From contig JACCWM010000011.1 in the NCBI GenBank assembly GCA_013697635.1, positions 1 through 41,597 of the forward strand: 41,597 nucleotides of DNA, given 5' to 3'. Below, one piece after another: positions 19,706-28,048 of this stretch (position 1 is its first letter; each line of letters begins with the position of its first letter). The notes beneath the pieces were generated by a model. The model saw nothing but the letters and a program-made list of their open reading frames with translations, did no database searches and was not told the DNA's origin. The translations under genes and the position numbers were made by a program. Source of the DNA: Lujinxingiaceae bacterium. GTDB lineage: Bacteria > Myxococcota_A > Bradymonadia > Bradymonadales > Bradymonadaceae.

Positions 19706-20128
19706 CTAGTCTGGCCGGATCTGGCCGGTGACCAGCAAGCGCAGCACCTCAGCCAGCGCTGCCGGCGTCGGGCGCTCGAGCGCCTCGGCCAGCAGGCGAA
19801 CGGCCTGTTGGCGCGCGGGCGCTGCCAGCGGCTCGTCGGCCACCATCGCCAGCACGGCGCGCCCGAGCGCGGCCTCGCCCGATCCATCGGCAGCGCGGTT
19901 GGCCGCCAAAGGGCCGGGCGGGCTCACGCTCGTCGGCCCGCTCGGGCTTGCAGGGCTTGTCGGCGCGCTGAGCTGCTCGGCCAGCCCGCGCGCGATCGTC
20001 TCACGCAGGTGCACGAGCGGATCGCCCGTGCTGGTCTCGAAGCCTGGCGCCGCGGGCATGATGCGCGCCGCGGCGATCTGAGCTTCGAGCTCGCTCAGCG
20101 GATCGTTGGACGGTGGAGGCATGGTCAT
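19706..20128 (-). CDS. Hypothetical protein, 140 residues
   Basis: An Ala/Pro-rich soluble protein. It has an N-terminal helix (DPLSELEAQIAAARIMPAAP), a low-complexity Pro/Ser linker (SAPTSPASPSGPTSVSPPGP) and a helical C-terminal part (ALGRAVLAMVADEP; RQQAVRLLAEALERPTPAAL). I recognise no family. ATG 20128 has only a weak purine-rich upstream site. The gene stands alone between the small membrane protein and the tRNA-Leu promoter. The C-terminal helical part could be a small protein-interaction domain; the linker composition makes database calls unreliable. Confidence 0.55.
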   Translation of the reverse strand: MTMPPPSNDPLSELEAQIAAARIMPAAPGFETSTGDPLVHLRETIARGLAEQLSAPTSPASPSGPTSVSPPGPLAANRAADGSGEAALGRAVLAMVADEPLAAPARQQAVRLLAEALERPTPAALAEVLRLLVTGQIRPD

Positions 20129-20264
20129 GATCTTCTGCTCAGACGGGCTGCAAGGGCGGACAGTCGCACGGCCGCGCTCAGTGTACGCACCCTGCGTCGA
20201 AGCGCAACATCTGTGGCCAAGGAATCGCGTCCACGCCAGGGGCGTTGGATCGAAGCATTTGTCG

Positions 20265-20293
20265 TTGACAGCGTCTTTAAAGCGACGTAATTA
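20265..20293 (+). promoter_or_regulatory. Sigma-70-like promoter of tRNA-Leu
   Basis: TTGACA (20265-20270), a 17-nt spacer and TAATTA (20288-20293) place a start site near 20300, about 35 nt before the tRNA. The arrangement is the same as at the tRNA-Gln promoter (7907-7935). Confidence 0.65.
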
Positions 20294-20335
20294 TCGACAC
20301 CAATGTGTCCGGTGAATTTTGTCGGCACAAACCAC

Positions 20336-20420
<85 letters not shown>

Positions 20421-20422
20421 CA

Positions 20423-20466
20423 AACACAAGAGCCCCGTCCATTTGAGGACGGGGCTCTTGTGTTTT
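20423..20466 (+). terminator. Intrinsic terminator of tRNA-Leu
   Basis: A perfect 19-bp stem (20423-20441 with 20448-20466) and a 6-nt loop begins 2 nt after the tRNA. Its right arm ends in TCTTGTGTTTT, giving the U-rich tail. Confidence 0.9.
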
Positions 20467-20554
20467 AATCAGCCCACACTCAGGCTTTCTCTTGGCCGTT
20501 GTTTTGGTTACACTCACCCGGCATTGAAATCTCTCGTATCCGGAGCCGGACACC

Positions 20555-21118
20555 ATGATCAACCGCCTGCCCTTTCGCGCCGCTTCGGCGCTGCTTGCCA
20601 TCGTCATGCTCACCACCTTGGCCTCCTCGGCCAGCGCAGACGATCTGCCGTACAGTCCCAAGAACATCGCGCGCGCTGAGCTGATCGATCTGGGTTACTT
20701 CAAGCGAAGCCCGTTGAAGCTGCCCTGGCTGCTGGTCAGCGTCACCACGGTCAGCCGCAACGGTCGCATGGACTTTGAGCACGTCTACGATGAGCCCTAT
20801 GAGCGCGTGGTCGCCTATTTTCAACATGGCTACGACAACCGCGAGCCGGTCGTGCCGCTGGCCAAGGAGATGGCGCGCTATTCGAGCCTGACCGATCTGC
20901 GCGTGGTCGGCATGCAGGTCGGCGCCAACGAGGCCACCATGACCCTGGGGGTTCCGGGGCTTCCGCGCCATTTTACGATTCACATCGGCCAGCGCGGCTA
21001 CCAGACGACGGTGGTCTTCGTTAACGCCGCCAATACGATGGAGTACAGCGGCGTGATGCCTGCGCGCGCGCCTCTTCGCCCGGCCGGCGCCAAGACTGTG
21101 CCCTTTCGATGGAATTGA
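20555..21118 (+). CDS. Small secreted protein, unknown function
   Basis: The 187-residue product has a classical signal peptide (hydrophobic ALLAIVMLTTLASS, cleavage expected after SASA, about residue 28). The mature part is about 160 residues with no lipobox and no cysteines, alternating strands and helices (PWLLVSVTTVSRNGRMDFEH; MTLGVPGLPRHFTIHIG). It is likely periplasmic or exported. I recognise no family. The start has GGAG about 10 nt upstream. It follows the tRNA-Leu terminator by about 90 nt and precedes the sirtuin by 90 nt on the same strand. Confidence 0.75.
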   Translation: MINRLPFRAASALLAIVMLTTLASSASADDLPYSPKNIARAELIDLGYFKRSPLKLPWLLVSVTTVSRNGRMDFEHVYDEPYERVVAYFQHGYDNREPVVPLAKEMARYSSLTDLRVVGMQVGANEATMTLGVPGLPRHFTIHIGQRGYQTTVVFVNAANTMEYSGVMPARAPLRPAGAKTVPFRWN

Positions 21119-21208
21119 GCGCGCCCCGGCGTGTTTGGTTTGCACGGGCGTTTCGATGGCTGCAGCCGGGCGTCCGCTCATGATCACCCTTGATCGGATA
21201 AGACAACG

Positions 21209-21967
21209 ATGAACCTTCACGCCGTGCGCAAAGCCAGCGCGTACCTGATCGGTTCGCCCACGGTTCTGGTGTGCGTGGGCAGCGGCCTCTCAGCGGAGTC
21301 GGGCGTGCCCACCTTTCGCGGGCCCGATGGCATGTTCACCGATCCCCGAATCGCCAACTTCACCCAGGTCGACACCTTTGAGCGCGAGCCCGAAGCGATG
21401 CTCACCTGGTACCAGGAGCGGCGCACACAGCTCAACAGCGTTCGGCCCAACACGGGCCACGCCGCGCTGGCGCGCATGACGAACACGGGCAACTACACCA
21501 TCGCCACCCAAAACGTCGACAACCTCATGGAGGCGGCCTGCAAAGCCGAGGGCATCGAGGCCGCGATCCACCACCTGCACGGACTGCTCAGCCAGGTGCG
21601 CTGCCACGAGTGTGGCAAGCACTTCGACGATTTGAGCTTCGATCTCTCGCGCTGTCCGCGCTGCGAGGCTTGTGGCGGCCGCCTTCGCCCCGGCGTCGTC
21701 TGGTTTGGTGAGTCACTGCCCGAGCCGACGCTCGAGATGTGTATGCAGGCTGCCCGCGACGCCGACGTCTGTCTGATGCTGGGCACCTCGGGGCTGGTCT
21801 ATCCGGCCGCGGCGCTGCCCGAGATGGCCCGAAGCCACGGCGCAAAGCTCATCGAGATCAACACCGAGTTGACCGCACACTCCGATCTTTGCGAAGTGAT
21901 CGTGCGCGGCTCGACGGCCACGGTTTTGCCCGTGCTCGAGCGCGTGATCCGCGACGCCGCCCACTAA
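21209..21967 (+). CDS. cobB: Sirtuin, NAD+-dependent protein deacylase
   Basis: The 252-residue sirtuin removes acyl groups from lysines using NAD+. It has the NAD motif GSGLSAESGVPTFRGPDGMF (24-43), TQNVDNL (100-106), catalytic His124 (HHLHG), four zinc cysteines (CHEC 132-135; CPRCEAC 149-155), RPGVVWFGESLP and GTSGLVYPAA. Tyr68 and Arg71 (WYQERR) match the Tyr-x-x-Arg pair of class III sirtuins (SIRT5, CobB), which favours succinyl- and malonyl-lysine. The usual NIDNLH reads NVDNLM. The gene ends 8 nt before the convergent GAF-type gene. Confidence 0.93.
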   Translation: MNLHAVRKASAYLIGSPTVLVCVGSGLSAESGVPTFRGPDGMFTDPRIANFTQVDTFEREPEAMLTWYQERRTQLNSVRPNTGHAALARMTNTGNYTIATQNVDNLMEAACKAEGIEAAIHHLHGLLSQVRCHECGKHFDDLSFDLSRCPRCEACGGRLRPGVVWFGESLPEPTLEMCMQAARDADVCLMLGTSGLVYPAAALPEMARSHGAKLIEINTELTAHSDLCEVIVRGSTATVLPVLERVIRDAAH

Positions 21968-21975
21968 TCCCCCGC

Positions 21976-23718
21976 TCAGCGAACGCCCAGCGCCCAGAAG
22001 GCATACGCCAGCTCGGCAGCGAGCAGCTCCCAGAAGAGCTGGCCGCCAAAGCCTGTCCACCACAGCCAGTCGGTGTCCTTGTCGACTTCGATGGTCAAGA
22101 CGCCCAGCGCCTCGTGGCCAAACAATATCGGATAGGCCAGCGTCGCATACGCCGTCTGGCGCACCGGCTTGTAGTAGTCGCTGAGGCGAACCCAGGAGGC
22201 GTCATCGGCGATCATCGTGGCCTCCGGGCTTCGGGCGTCGATGAGCTGGGCCGATTCCTCATGAACGAAGAGATAATTTCGAAAGGCCAGCGCCTCGCCC
22301 TGGCCATGGCCGCCGGCCAGCACAAGCGGGCGCGCCAGGCGCACGGCCAGGCTGGAGACCCCTGAGTCGACGCGATCGGCGGGGTCGACGTCGACAGCGA
22401 GCTCGAGCTGATCGAAGTGGCTCCATCCCTTGGGATGCACGTAGCGCAGATGGCGGCGCGCGCTCTGCAGCGGGCCGGCGGAGCGTTGAATATAGCCGAT
22501 CGCAAAGCTCGGGATCTCGACGTGGCGCCCGATCAAGGCCGAAACCTCGCCGATGAGCTGCTCGACCTTGGCCGTGCCCTCATCGGGCGCCGCGAGCGTG
22601 CGCGCGAGGGCCTGGCGCGTCTGGGTCAAGATCCACAGTTTGCGCGCGCGCAGCGTGTACAGCGGTGAAAAGCGCAAGGTCGCCGCGAGCTTGTCGCTCA
22701 TCTCGACGATCGTCGGTCCGATCGAGGCGGCAAGCTCCGTGTTCGTGCGATAGGCCAGGCTCAAGAAGCCCAGCAACTCCGTGTCGGCACCCTCCTGGGC
22801 AAGCAGCGGAACGAGCACGTACATGCTCTCGTCGTCGCGGCCGCTGACACGGTGCAGGCCCGGAAAACTCTGGTGCTCCTCGCCCTGGAGCACCCACTGT
22901 GAAGGGTCTTCGCCATCGCGCACAAAGACGTGGAAGGGCACCTGCGGCTCGCGACGTTGGCGCGCGATCGCCGCGCGCAAGATGCCGCTCGAGGCATCGC
23001 CCAGGCTGACCGACATGCCGACCAGGCGCTCGACGCCGGCGCGCTCGTGCTCGAGGAAGAGGCGCTCGGCCAGCACGCTAAAGCGCGCGCGCTCGGAGTC
23101 CTCCAGGGTCATCGCCTCGAGATTGCTCGTCAGGATGAACGAGGCCGAGTGATCACAGCCCGACCACTCGGGCAGGTGGCTCATCAAGCGGTACAAGAAG
23201 GCCTTCATCGCCAGGGCCTTGTTGTCGTCAAAGAACAGGCGAACGGCGTTTCGCCGCCCGGCGCGCACAGCCTCGGCGACCTGCTCGCTCAACTCGGGCA
23301 TCGCTTCGGGCGTGAGCTTGTCTCCGCGCAAGATCAGGACAAAGGCCAGCAGCGCTCGGCTGGTCACGCCCTCGGGCGCGTCGTCGTAGACCGGCGTGAC
23401 CTCGTAGCTCACCGAGTCGCCATCATCGCCGCCCTGTTCGAGGCGCAGACGCCCGTCGCCGTATTGACAGGTGTGGATCAAATCGTCGAAGTTCCAGCCC
23501 ACGGCGACCGCGCGTGACTGGCCGACACTGAGCGCCACGGTGGTCGACTCGCACGCGCTCTTTTCAAATCCCACGGTGACCAGTACCCTGTCGCGACCGT
23601 GGCGGCGCAACCAGATCGCCACGTACCGATGAAGGTGAAAGGCCAGGACATCGCGCCCCGACTGGGTCATGCGCGGCATGCCCACGTAACAGATTGCATC
23701 GTCGGATTTTGCGGCCAT
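21976..23718 (-). CDS. Tandem GAF-like domain protein without visible output domain
   Basis: A 580-residue soluble protein. About 200 unrecognised N-terminal residues are followed by two regions with GAF-like pattern. The first (about 215-355) includes ESMYVLVPLLAQEGADTELL and a following helix. The second (about 400-570) includes YPILFGHEALGVLTIEVDK, the typical last strands of a GAF. No kinase, cyclase, GGDEF or DNA-binding part is visible, so it may be an orphan sensor that acts by binding a partner. The start ATG 23718 (MAAKSDDAICYVG) has GAGGAG just upstream; a GTG at 23751 would add 11 residues. It is divergent from the IgGFc-type operon. Confidence 0.7.
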   Translation of the reverse strand: MAAKSDDAICYVGMPRMTQSGRDVLAFHLHRYVAIWLRRHGRDRVLVTVGFEKSACESTTVALSVGQSRAVAVGWNFDDLIHTCQYGDGRLRLEQGGDDGDSVSYEVTPVYDDAPEGVTSRALLAFVLILRGDKLTPEAMPELSEQVAEAVRAGRRNAVRLFFDDNKALAMKAFLYRLMSHLPEWSGCDHSASFILTSNLEAMTLEDSERARFSVLAERLFLEHERAGVERLVGMSVSLGDASSGILRAAIARQRREPQVPFHVFVRDGEDPSQWVLQGEEHQSFPGLHRVSGRDDESMYVLVPLLAQEGADTELLGFLSLAYRTNTELAASIGPTIVEMSDKLAATLRFSPLYTLRARKLWILTQTRQALARTLAAPDEGTAKVEQLIGEVSALIGRHVEIPSFAIGYIQRSAGPLQSARRHLRYVHPKGWSHFDQLELAVDVDPADRVDSGVSSLAVRLARPLVLAGGHGQGEALAFRNYLFVHEESAQLIDARSPEATMIADDASWVRLSDYYKPVRQTAYATLAYPILFGHEALGVLTIEVDKDTDWLWWTGFGGQLFWELLAAELAYAFWALGVR

Positions 23719-23739
23719 CAGCTCCTCGGTGCCATGAAA

Positions 23740-23768
23740 TTGTTTCACCACGCAGGCGGTTGTAAAGT
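23740..23768 (+). promoter_or_regulatory. Possible promoter of the IgGFc-type operon
   Basis: TTGTTT (23740-23745), a 17-nt spacer and TAAAGT (23763-23768). The start site would be near 23775, about 23 nt before the first mini-ORF. It lies in the divergent gap to the GAF-type gene. Confidence 0.4.
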
Positions 23769-23797
23769 GCCCTTAGCACATGCACGCAGGAGACGCC

Positions 23798-23836
23798 ATG
23801 GAAGTACACACGCGCCACACCTTAGCGGGGTTTTGA
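23798..23836 (+). CDS. 12-residue leader mini-ORF
   Basis: ATG 23798 encodes MEVHTRHTLAGF and stops at TGA 23834-23836. CAGGAG lies 5 nt upstream, the best ribosome site in this region. The stop overlaps the next ATG as TGATG. It is likely a translated leader that delivers ribosomes to the genes behind it, but it is too short for homology evidence. Confidence 0.4.
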   Translation: MEVHTRHTLAGF

Positions 23837-23868
23837 TGGCCAGGCCGTCCAACAGCGAGGGGCGATGA
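23836..23868 (+). CDS. 10-residue second mini-ORF
   Basis: ATG 23836 encodes MARPSNSEGR and stops at TGA 23866-23868, which overlaps the lipoprotein start ATG 23865 as ATGA. Its codons for SEG and R also contain the GAGGGG ribosome site of the lipoprotein gene. Translational coupling is the simplest reading. Confidence 0.35.
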   Translation: MARPSNSEGR

Positions 23869-25868
23869 TCGCATGGACGCCAGGCTTGATTTTGGTGCTC
23901 GCGATGCTGACGAGCGTGACGGGCTGCGTTGACGGGCCGACGCCGCGCGACGTGTTTGGCTCCAATCCGGGGAGTGAACCGTCACCGGACGCCTCGACCA
24001 CGCCCACGCCCGACGATCCCAAGGATGTGCTGCCCGCGCTGCGACCGCTGTGCGTCGCCGATGCGCGCCGCTGCCCCTTTGAGAACAGCCCGATCTTTGA
24101 GCAGTGCACGGGCGACCAGGCCAATTACAAGCGCGGCCTCTGCCCTGAGGGCACGGTCTGCCACGAGGATGGCTGCTTTCCTTTCGCCTGCACGCCCCAT
24201 CGCGATGTGTGCCTGGGGCCGACCATGGCGGCGACCTGCGATGTCACCGGCCAGGGATACACCAACGCGCGCGCTTGCGATGCGGCCAGCGGCCTTTGTC
24301 GCGGAGGCTATTGCACCGACCCCTGCTCGAGCGCGGCCGCCTCGGGCTCCTACATCGGTTGTGAATACTACGCGCGTGAGTTGCCCAACCATAGCCAAAG
24401 AGCGACGGCCGGAATCTTTGCCGTAGTCCTGGCCAACCCCTCGCGCCAGCTCGACGCAATCGTCAGGCTCACCGACAGCACGGGGCAGCCTGCCGACTTC
24501 GTTCGCGAGCGCCGGCTGGTGCCGACGACGGCCTTGCCCGATGCCCAGCCGGCGACGGTGAAGTCACGCTTCTTGACCGCCGATGGGCCGCGCATCTTTC
24601 CCGACGACACCGATGCGATCGCCGTGCCCCCGGGGGCGGCGGCAGTCTTCTTGCTGGATCTGGCGGCGCTCGAGGATCAGAGCGCCTTCAAGGTCACGAG
24701 TAGCCGCCCCGTGGTGGCCTACCAGTTCAACCCCTACTGCTGCAATTTCACGGCCTCCAACGACGCGAGCTTGCTGCTGCCCGCGGCCACCTGGGGCACG
24801 CGCTACCGGGTGGTTAATTATCCGACCATGGCCACCCCCGATGAGGATCTAAGCTCCTATGTTCCCTACATCACGGTGATCGCCAAGCAAGACCAGACGA
24901 CGATTACCGTCGATTCACCCGTGCTGCTCCAAGAGGGCGTCGAAGCCGACGCGGCCCTGACCTTTCGCCAGGCGAGCTTCGTGCTCGATGCCGGACAGAC
25001 GCGCACTCTGGGGGCCCAGAGCCTGAAGGTGCATGCGGCCGACGGCTCCGGCATGGATCTCTCGGGCGCGGTGGTCACGGCCGATGCGCCGGTGGCCGTG
25101 ATGGTGGGTCACGTGTGCACCTTCGTACCTCAGGACAAGTGGGCCTGCGATCACCTCGAGGCGCAGATGCCGCCGGCGGCGACGCTGGGGCGAAACTACG
25201 TGCTCAGCCCGGCCCGAAGGCGCAACGCCGTCTCCGACATTCCTACCAACGAGGGCATCTACTGGCGGCTGGTGGCCGATGAGCGCTCGCAGCTGACCTT
25301 CGAGCCGCCGCTTGGGGAGCTGGCGCGCTTGCCTCACTCGACCGTGGCGACGAAGAACTGTCACGACCTTCTGGGCGACGATGGTCTGCTCGAGCTCGAG
25401 GCCGGCGAGGTCTGTGAGTTTGGCACCCGTTCGCCGGTCAGCCTGAGCAGCACCGGGCGGATCGCGGTGGCCGGCGTGCTCTCCGGCCATCAGTCGACCG
25501 GGCTCGCGGGCTTTGGCTCCAAGGCCGGCGATCCCTCGATGTTCATCTTGGCCCCGGTTGAACAGCTTCGCCGTGAGTATGCCTTCGTCGCGCCGCCGAC
25601 CTATGCCAAGACCTACGTCTCCGTGGCCATGAGCGCCGATGCACCGCTCTTGCACAACGGCAAGCCCGTCACGATCGCCCAGCGCCTGGAGCGGCGAAAG
25701 CTCACGCATGCAACGCAGTCCTGGGAGGTGTTTGCTGTCGCCCTGGAGCCGGGCGTGCACGCGATGGAGTCGAGCGAGCCGTTTGGCATCATTGTCTATT
25801 CCTACGACGACTACGTCAGCTACGCCTTCACCGGTGGGCTGAACCTCTTGCCCAAAGGCGCGCCCTGA
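23865..25868 (+). CDS. IgGFc-binding-type surface lipoprotein
   Basis: A 667-residue lipoprotein (signal ending SVTGC, Cys 21) with a Pro/Asp/Thr-rich linker, a Cys-rich part (about 60-160) and a large beta-rich region (about 170-660). That region has the style of the IgGFc-binding N-terminal family: PVVAYQFNPYCC, SNDASLLLPAATWGTRYRVV, a DLSGAVVTADAPVAVMVGHV repeat and HLEAQMPPAATLGRNYVL. The family is named after a mammalian mucus protein; in bacteria it sits in predicted surface proteins of unknown ligand. ATG 23865 overlaps the preceding mini-ORF, with GAGGGG about 3 nt upstream. Its stop overlaps the next gene's start (TGATG), so the pair is a coupled operon. Confidence 0.85.
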   Translation: MIAWTPGLILVLAMLTSVTGCVDGPTPRDVFGSNPGSEPSPDASTTPTPDDPKDVLPALRPLCVADARRCPFENSPIFEQCTGDQANYKRGLCPEGTVCHEDGCFPFACTPHRDVCLGPTMAATCDVTGQGYTNARACDAASGLCRGGYCTDPCSSAAASGSYIGCEYYARELPNHSQRATAGIFAVVLANPSRQLDAIVRLTDSTGQPADFVRERRLVPTTALPDAQPATVKSRFLTADGPRIFPDDTDAIAVPPGAAAVFLLDLAALEDQSAFKVTSSRPVVAYQFNPYCCNFTASNDASLLLPAATWGTRYRVVNYPTMATPDEDLSSYVPYITVIAKQDQTTITVDSPVLLQEGVEADAALTFRQASFVLDAGQTRTLGAQSLKVHAADGSGMDLSGAVVTADAPVAVMVGHVCTFVPQDKWACDHLEAQMPPAATLGRNYVLSPARRRNAVSDIPTNEGIYWRLVADERSQLTFEPPLGELARLPHSTVATKNCHDLLGDDGLLELEAGEVCEFGTRSPVSLSSTGRIAVAGVLSGHQSTGLAGFGSKAGDPSMFILAPVEQLRREYAFVAPPTYAKTYVSVAMSADAPLLHNGKPVTIAQRLERRKLTHATQSWEVFAVALEPGVHAMESSEPFGIIVYSYDDYVSYAFTGGLNLLPKGAP

Positions 25869-27523
25869 TGGCAACTCTTCGCCAGGCGCTGGTTGTTGCG
25901 CTGATCCTGAGCCTCTGGAGCTTTGAGGCCGCAGCGCAGTCCGACGATGCGGTGGTCGTCGTCTCCTCGGGAGGCGTGCGCCACGTTCAACTCTTCGATC
26001 TCGAGGCCTACGACGGCACGATCGAGGCTTTCGCGGCCGGCCGGCGCCGGATTTTGCCCGACAGCGCTGCAGCGTCGACCTTCACCGACATCAAGGTTTT
26101 GCCCGACGGCAGCTTCTTGCTGGCCGACGCCAGCGGGCGCGGCTTCATGGTCAGTGACGCCGACGGCGCGCTGCGCTACGAGCTTCGCCCGCCCAACGCC
26201 ATTCCCTCGATCGCCAGCGCCTCGGTGGTCTCCTATCTGGGCCCGGGCGCGCCCCATCAGGTGTTGATGGGCGATAACGCGACCTCGCGCGCGAGCGTCT
26301 ACGACATCTTTGCCCAGGGCTACAGCTGGAGCTACGACTTTGGCGCGAGCGGCTCGCGCGCCGTGATCACGCAGGCGATCGCCATGCCTGGCGAGCGCAT
26401 CGCGGCTGCGGTCAACTGGCCGGCCCAGGGCCTCTCAAGCGTTGATGTCTTCAAACTGGGCCCTGGCGAGGGGCCGGCCCATCGCCGCTTTGCCAACATC
26501 GATCATTTCGGAGGCCCGCGCGATCTGGTGATCGTCGAGGGGCTGAACACGGTGCGCGATCTGATGGCGCGCGCCGACGGCAGCCTGCTCGTGACCACGC
26601 GCTTTAGCCTGCTGTCGCTCTCGCCAGCTGGCGAGGTGCTCTGGCAGCTCAACGTGGCCGACGATCTGGCGCTCAACGGCGAGCTCGCCACGGCGCGCTG
26701 GCTGCCTTCGGGGCGCATCGCGCTGGCGAGCTTCGAGCCGGGCCACTGGGTGCGCCCGCACACCAATCATCGCATTCACTGGATCGACCCGAGCAGCGAG
26801 GGCGCGCCGAGCGTGGTTGCGACAAGCGAGGTGCTCGACGCCGCGCCTGTGCGCCTCGATGCCCTGCGTGGCCACGGCGGCACAGGCACCTTTGGTTTTG
26901 AGACCGACGGCGGCGAGCCGGCATTTGGCGATGCCTCGGCGCTGGTGCTCTCAGCCGAGTTGATCGTCAATGCGATGAGTTTTCGAAGCGGCGATCGCCT
27001 CAGCGCAAACGCGACGCTGCTCAACCCGGGCGCCCAGCCGATCGCCCTCGAGCGCGTCGGCGTCGTCGGTCTGCCTGGCCGCTGTGGCAGCCCCCACGGC
27101 ACAGCGCGCACCTTCTTCGAGTATCGCGGGATTCGACTGGAGAGCGCGGCTGCCTTCGAGTTCGACGGTGCCGTGATCGTGGACCCGAGTTTTGTGCCCG
27201 GTCCCTGGTGTGTGTTCGTCTCCACGCGCGATCGTTTCCTCGTCGAGCGTGCCGTTGGAGATCCGATCGAGATCGAGATCGAGGCCGAGCGCATTCGCCC
27301 GCCCGATGTGCGCGATGTCGAGCTGCTCGAGGACGTTGGCGAGGGCGATGTGGGCTTTGAGCTGAGCGAGCCGCCAACGCCGGCTGAGAGCGAGCAAGGT
27401 TGCGCCTGTCGCCTGGCGCCTGGCAGTGGCACGTTGGGCGGCGCAGGTTGGCTGGCAAGCCTTGCGATCGTGCTCGCCCTGGCGCGCGTTCGAAAGAGAC
27501 GTCAGCGGCCCCTGCGCCGATGA
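25868..27523 (+). CDS. Secreted propeller-like protein with MYXO-CTERM-like C-terminal tail
   Basis: A 551-residue exported protein. The signal peptide ends EAAAQ (about 24). Residues 50-320 have repeated strand motifs (VLPDGSFLLADASG; MARADGSLLVTTRFSLLSLS; EVLWQLNVADD) like a beta-propeller of the arylsulfotransferase/PQQ type. A beta-sandwich-like part follows (FRSGDRLSANATLLNPG). The C-terminus has GCACRL, a hydrophobic helix (GAGWLASLAIVLALA) and an Arg-rich end: the layout of MYXO-CTERM sorting tails processed by myxosortase. ATG overlaps the stop of the lipoprotein gene. The last 22 nt overlap the convergent gene's 3' end. Confidence 0.8.
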   Translation: MATLRQALVVALILSLWSFEAAAQSDDAVVVVSSGGVRHVQLFDLEAYDGTIEAFAAGRRRILPDSAAASTFTDIKVLPDGSFLLADASGRGFMVSDADGALRYELRPPNAIPSIASASVVSYLGPGAPHQVLMGDNATSRASVYDIFAQGYSWSYDFGASGSRAVITQAIAMPGERIAAAVNWPAQGLSSVDVFKLGPGEGPAHRRFANIDHFGGPRDLVIVEGLNTVRDLMARADGSLLVTTRFSLLSLSPAGEVLWQLNVADDLALNGELATARWLPSGRIALASFEPGHWVRPHTNHRIHWIDPSSEGAPSVVATSEVLDAAPVRLDALRGHGGTGTFGFETDGGEPAFGDASALVLSAELIVNAMSFRSGDRLSANATLLNPGAQPIALERVGVVGLPGRCGSPHGTARTFFEYRGIRLESAAAFEFDGAVIVDPSFVPGPWCVFVSTRDRFLVERAVGDPIEIEIEAERIRPPDVRDVELLEDVGEGDVGFELSEPPTPAESEQGCACRLAPGSGTLGGAGWLASLAIVLALARVRKRRQRPLRR

Positions 27524-28002
27524 AAGGCCCGCTCGACGGCGCGCCCGATCGCGAGTTCTTCGGCCTTGGCCTGGGCTTTGAGCGGGTCGCGCTCGTCGAT
27601 CAGCGCCCATTGCAGCTCGCCATCGAGCTCGCTGGCGCGCTGGTACTCGGCGTTGACGTTGAGGGCGATGCCGGCGCGCGTGGCGAGCACGCGCGTGACA
27701 TAGCGCCGGCGCAGCGCCGGGGAGAGCGCCTCGTAGCGCGAGCTCACCAGCAAGAGCTTGTCCGAGGCGATGTCGACAGCAAGCGCGCGCTCCTCGTAGA
27801 CGCTGAGCGCGGCCAGGTAGAGCAACTCGGCGTCGTGCACGCCCTCGCTGGAGCGCTCGGCGCGCTCGCTCTCGCTGCTCGAGGCACAGGCGCCCAGGGC
27901 GCCGACCAAGAGCGTGAGCAGAGCGGCCGAGACGACGAGCCTTGCGATGGCCGCGCTCAGGCGGTAGTTTCGTGCGTCATTCATGGTCGTCGCGTTGTTC
28001 AT
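27502..28002 (-). CDS. Small lipoprotein, unknown function
   Basis: A 166-residue lipoprotein whose signal peptide ends VGALGACASSS. The mature part is helical and charged (SEGVHDAELLYLAALSVYEE; RRYVTRVLATRAG; AKAEELAIGRAVERAFHRRR). I recognise no family. The start is taken as ATG 28002 with GAGAG upstream; ATG 27984 is also possible. The 3' end overlaps the convergent propeller-type gene by 22 nt, so both proteins end in Arg-rich residues from opposite strands of the same DNA. The 5' end lies 46 nt from the divergent TPR-lipoprotein start. Confidence 0.7.
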   Translation of the reverse strand: MNNATTMNDARNYRLSAAIARLVVSAALLTLLVGALGACASSSESERAERSSEGVHDAELLYLAALSVYEERALAVDIASDKLLLVSSRYEALSPALRRRYVTRVLATRAGIALNVNAEYQRASELDGELQWALIDERDPLKAQAKAEELAIGRAVERAFHRRRGR

Positions 28003-28048
28003 AAACTCTCGTCGCCTGTTTATCCCCAACGCATTGAGGAGATTCTGC

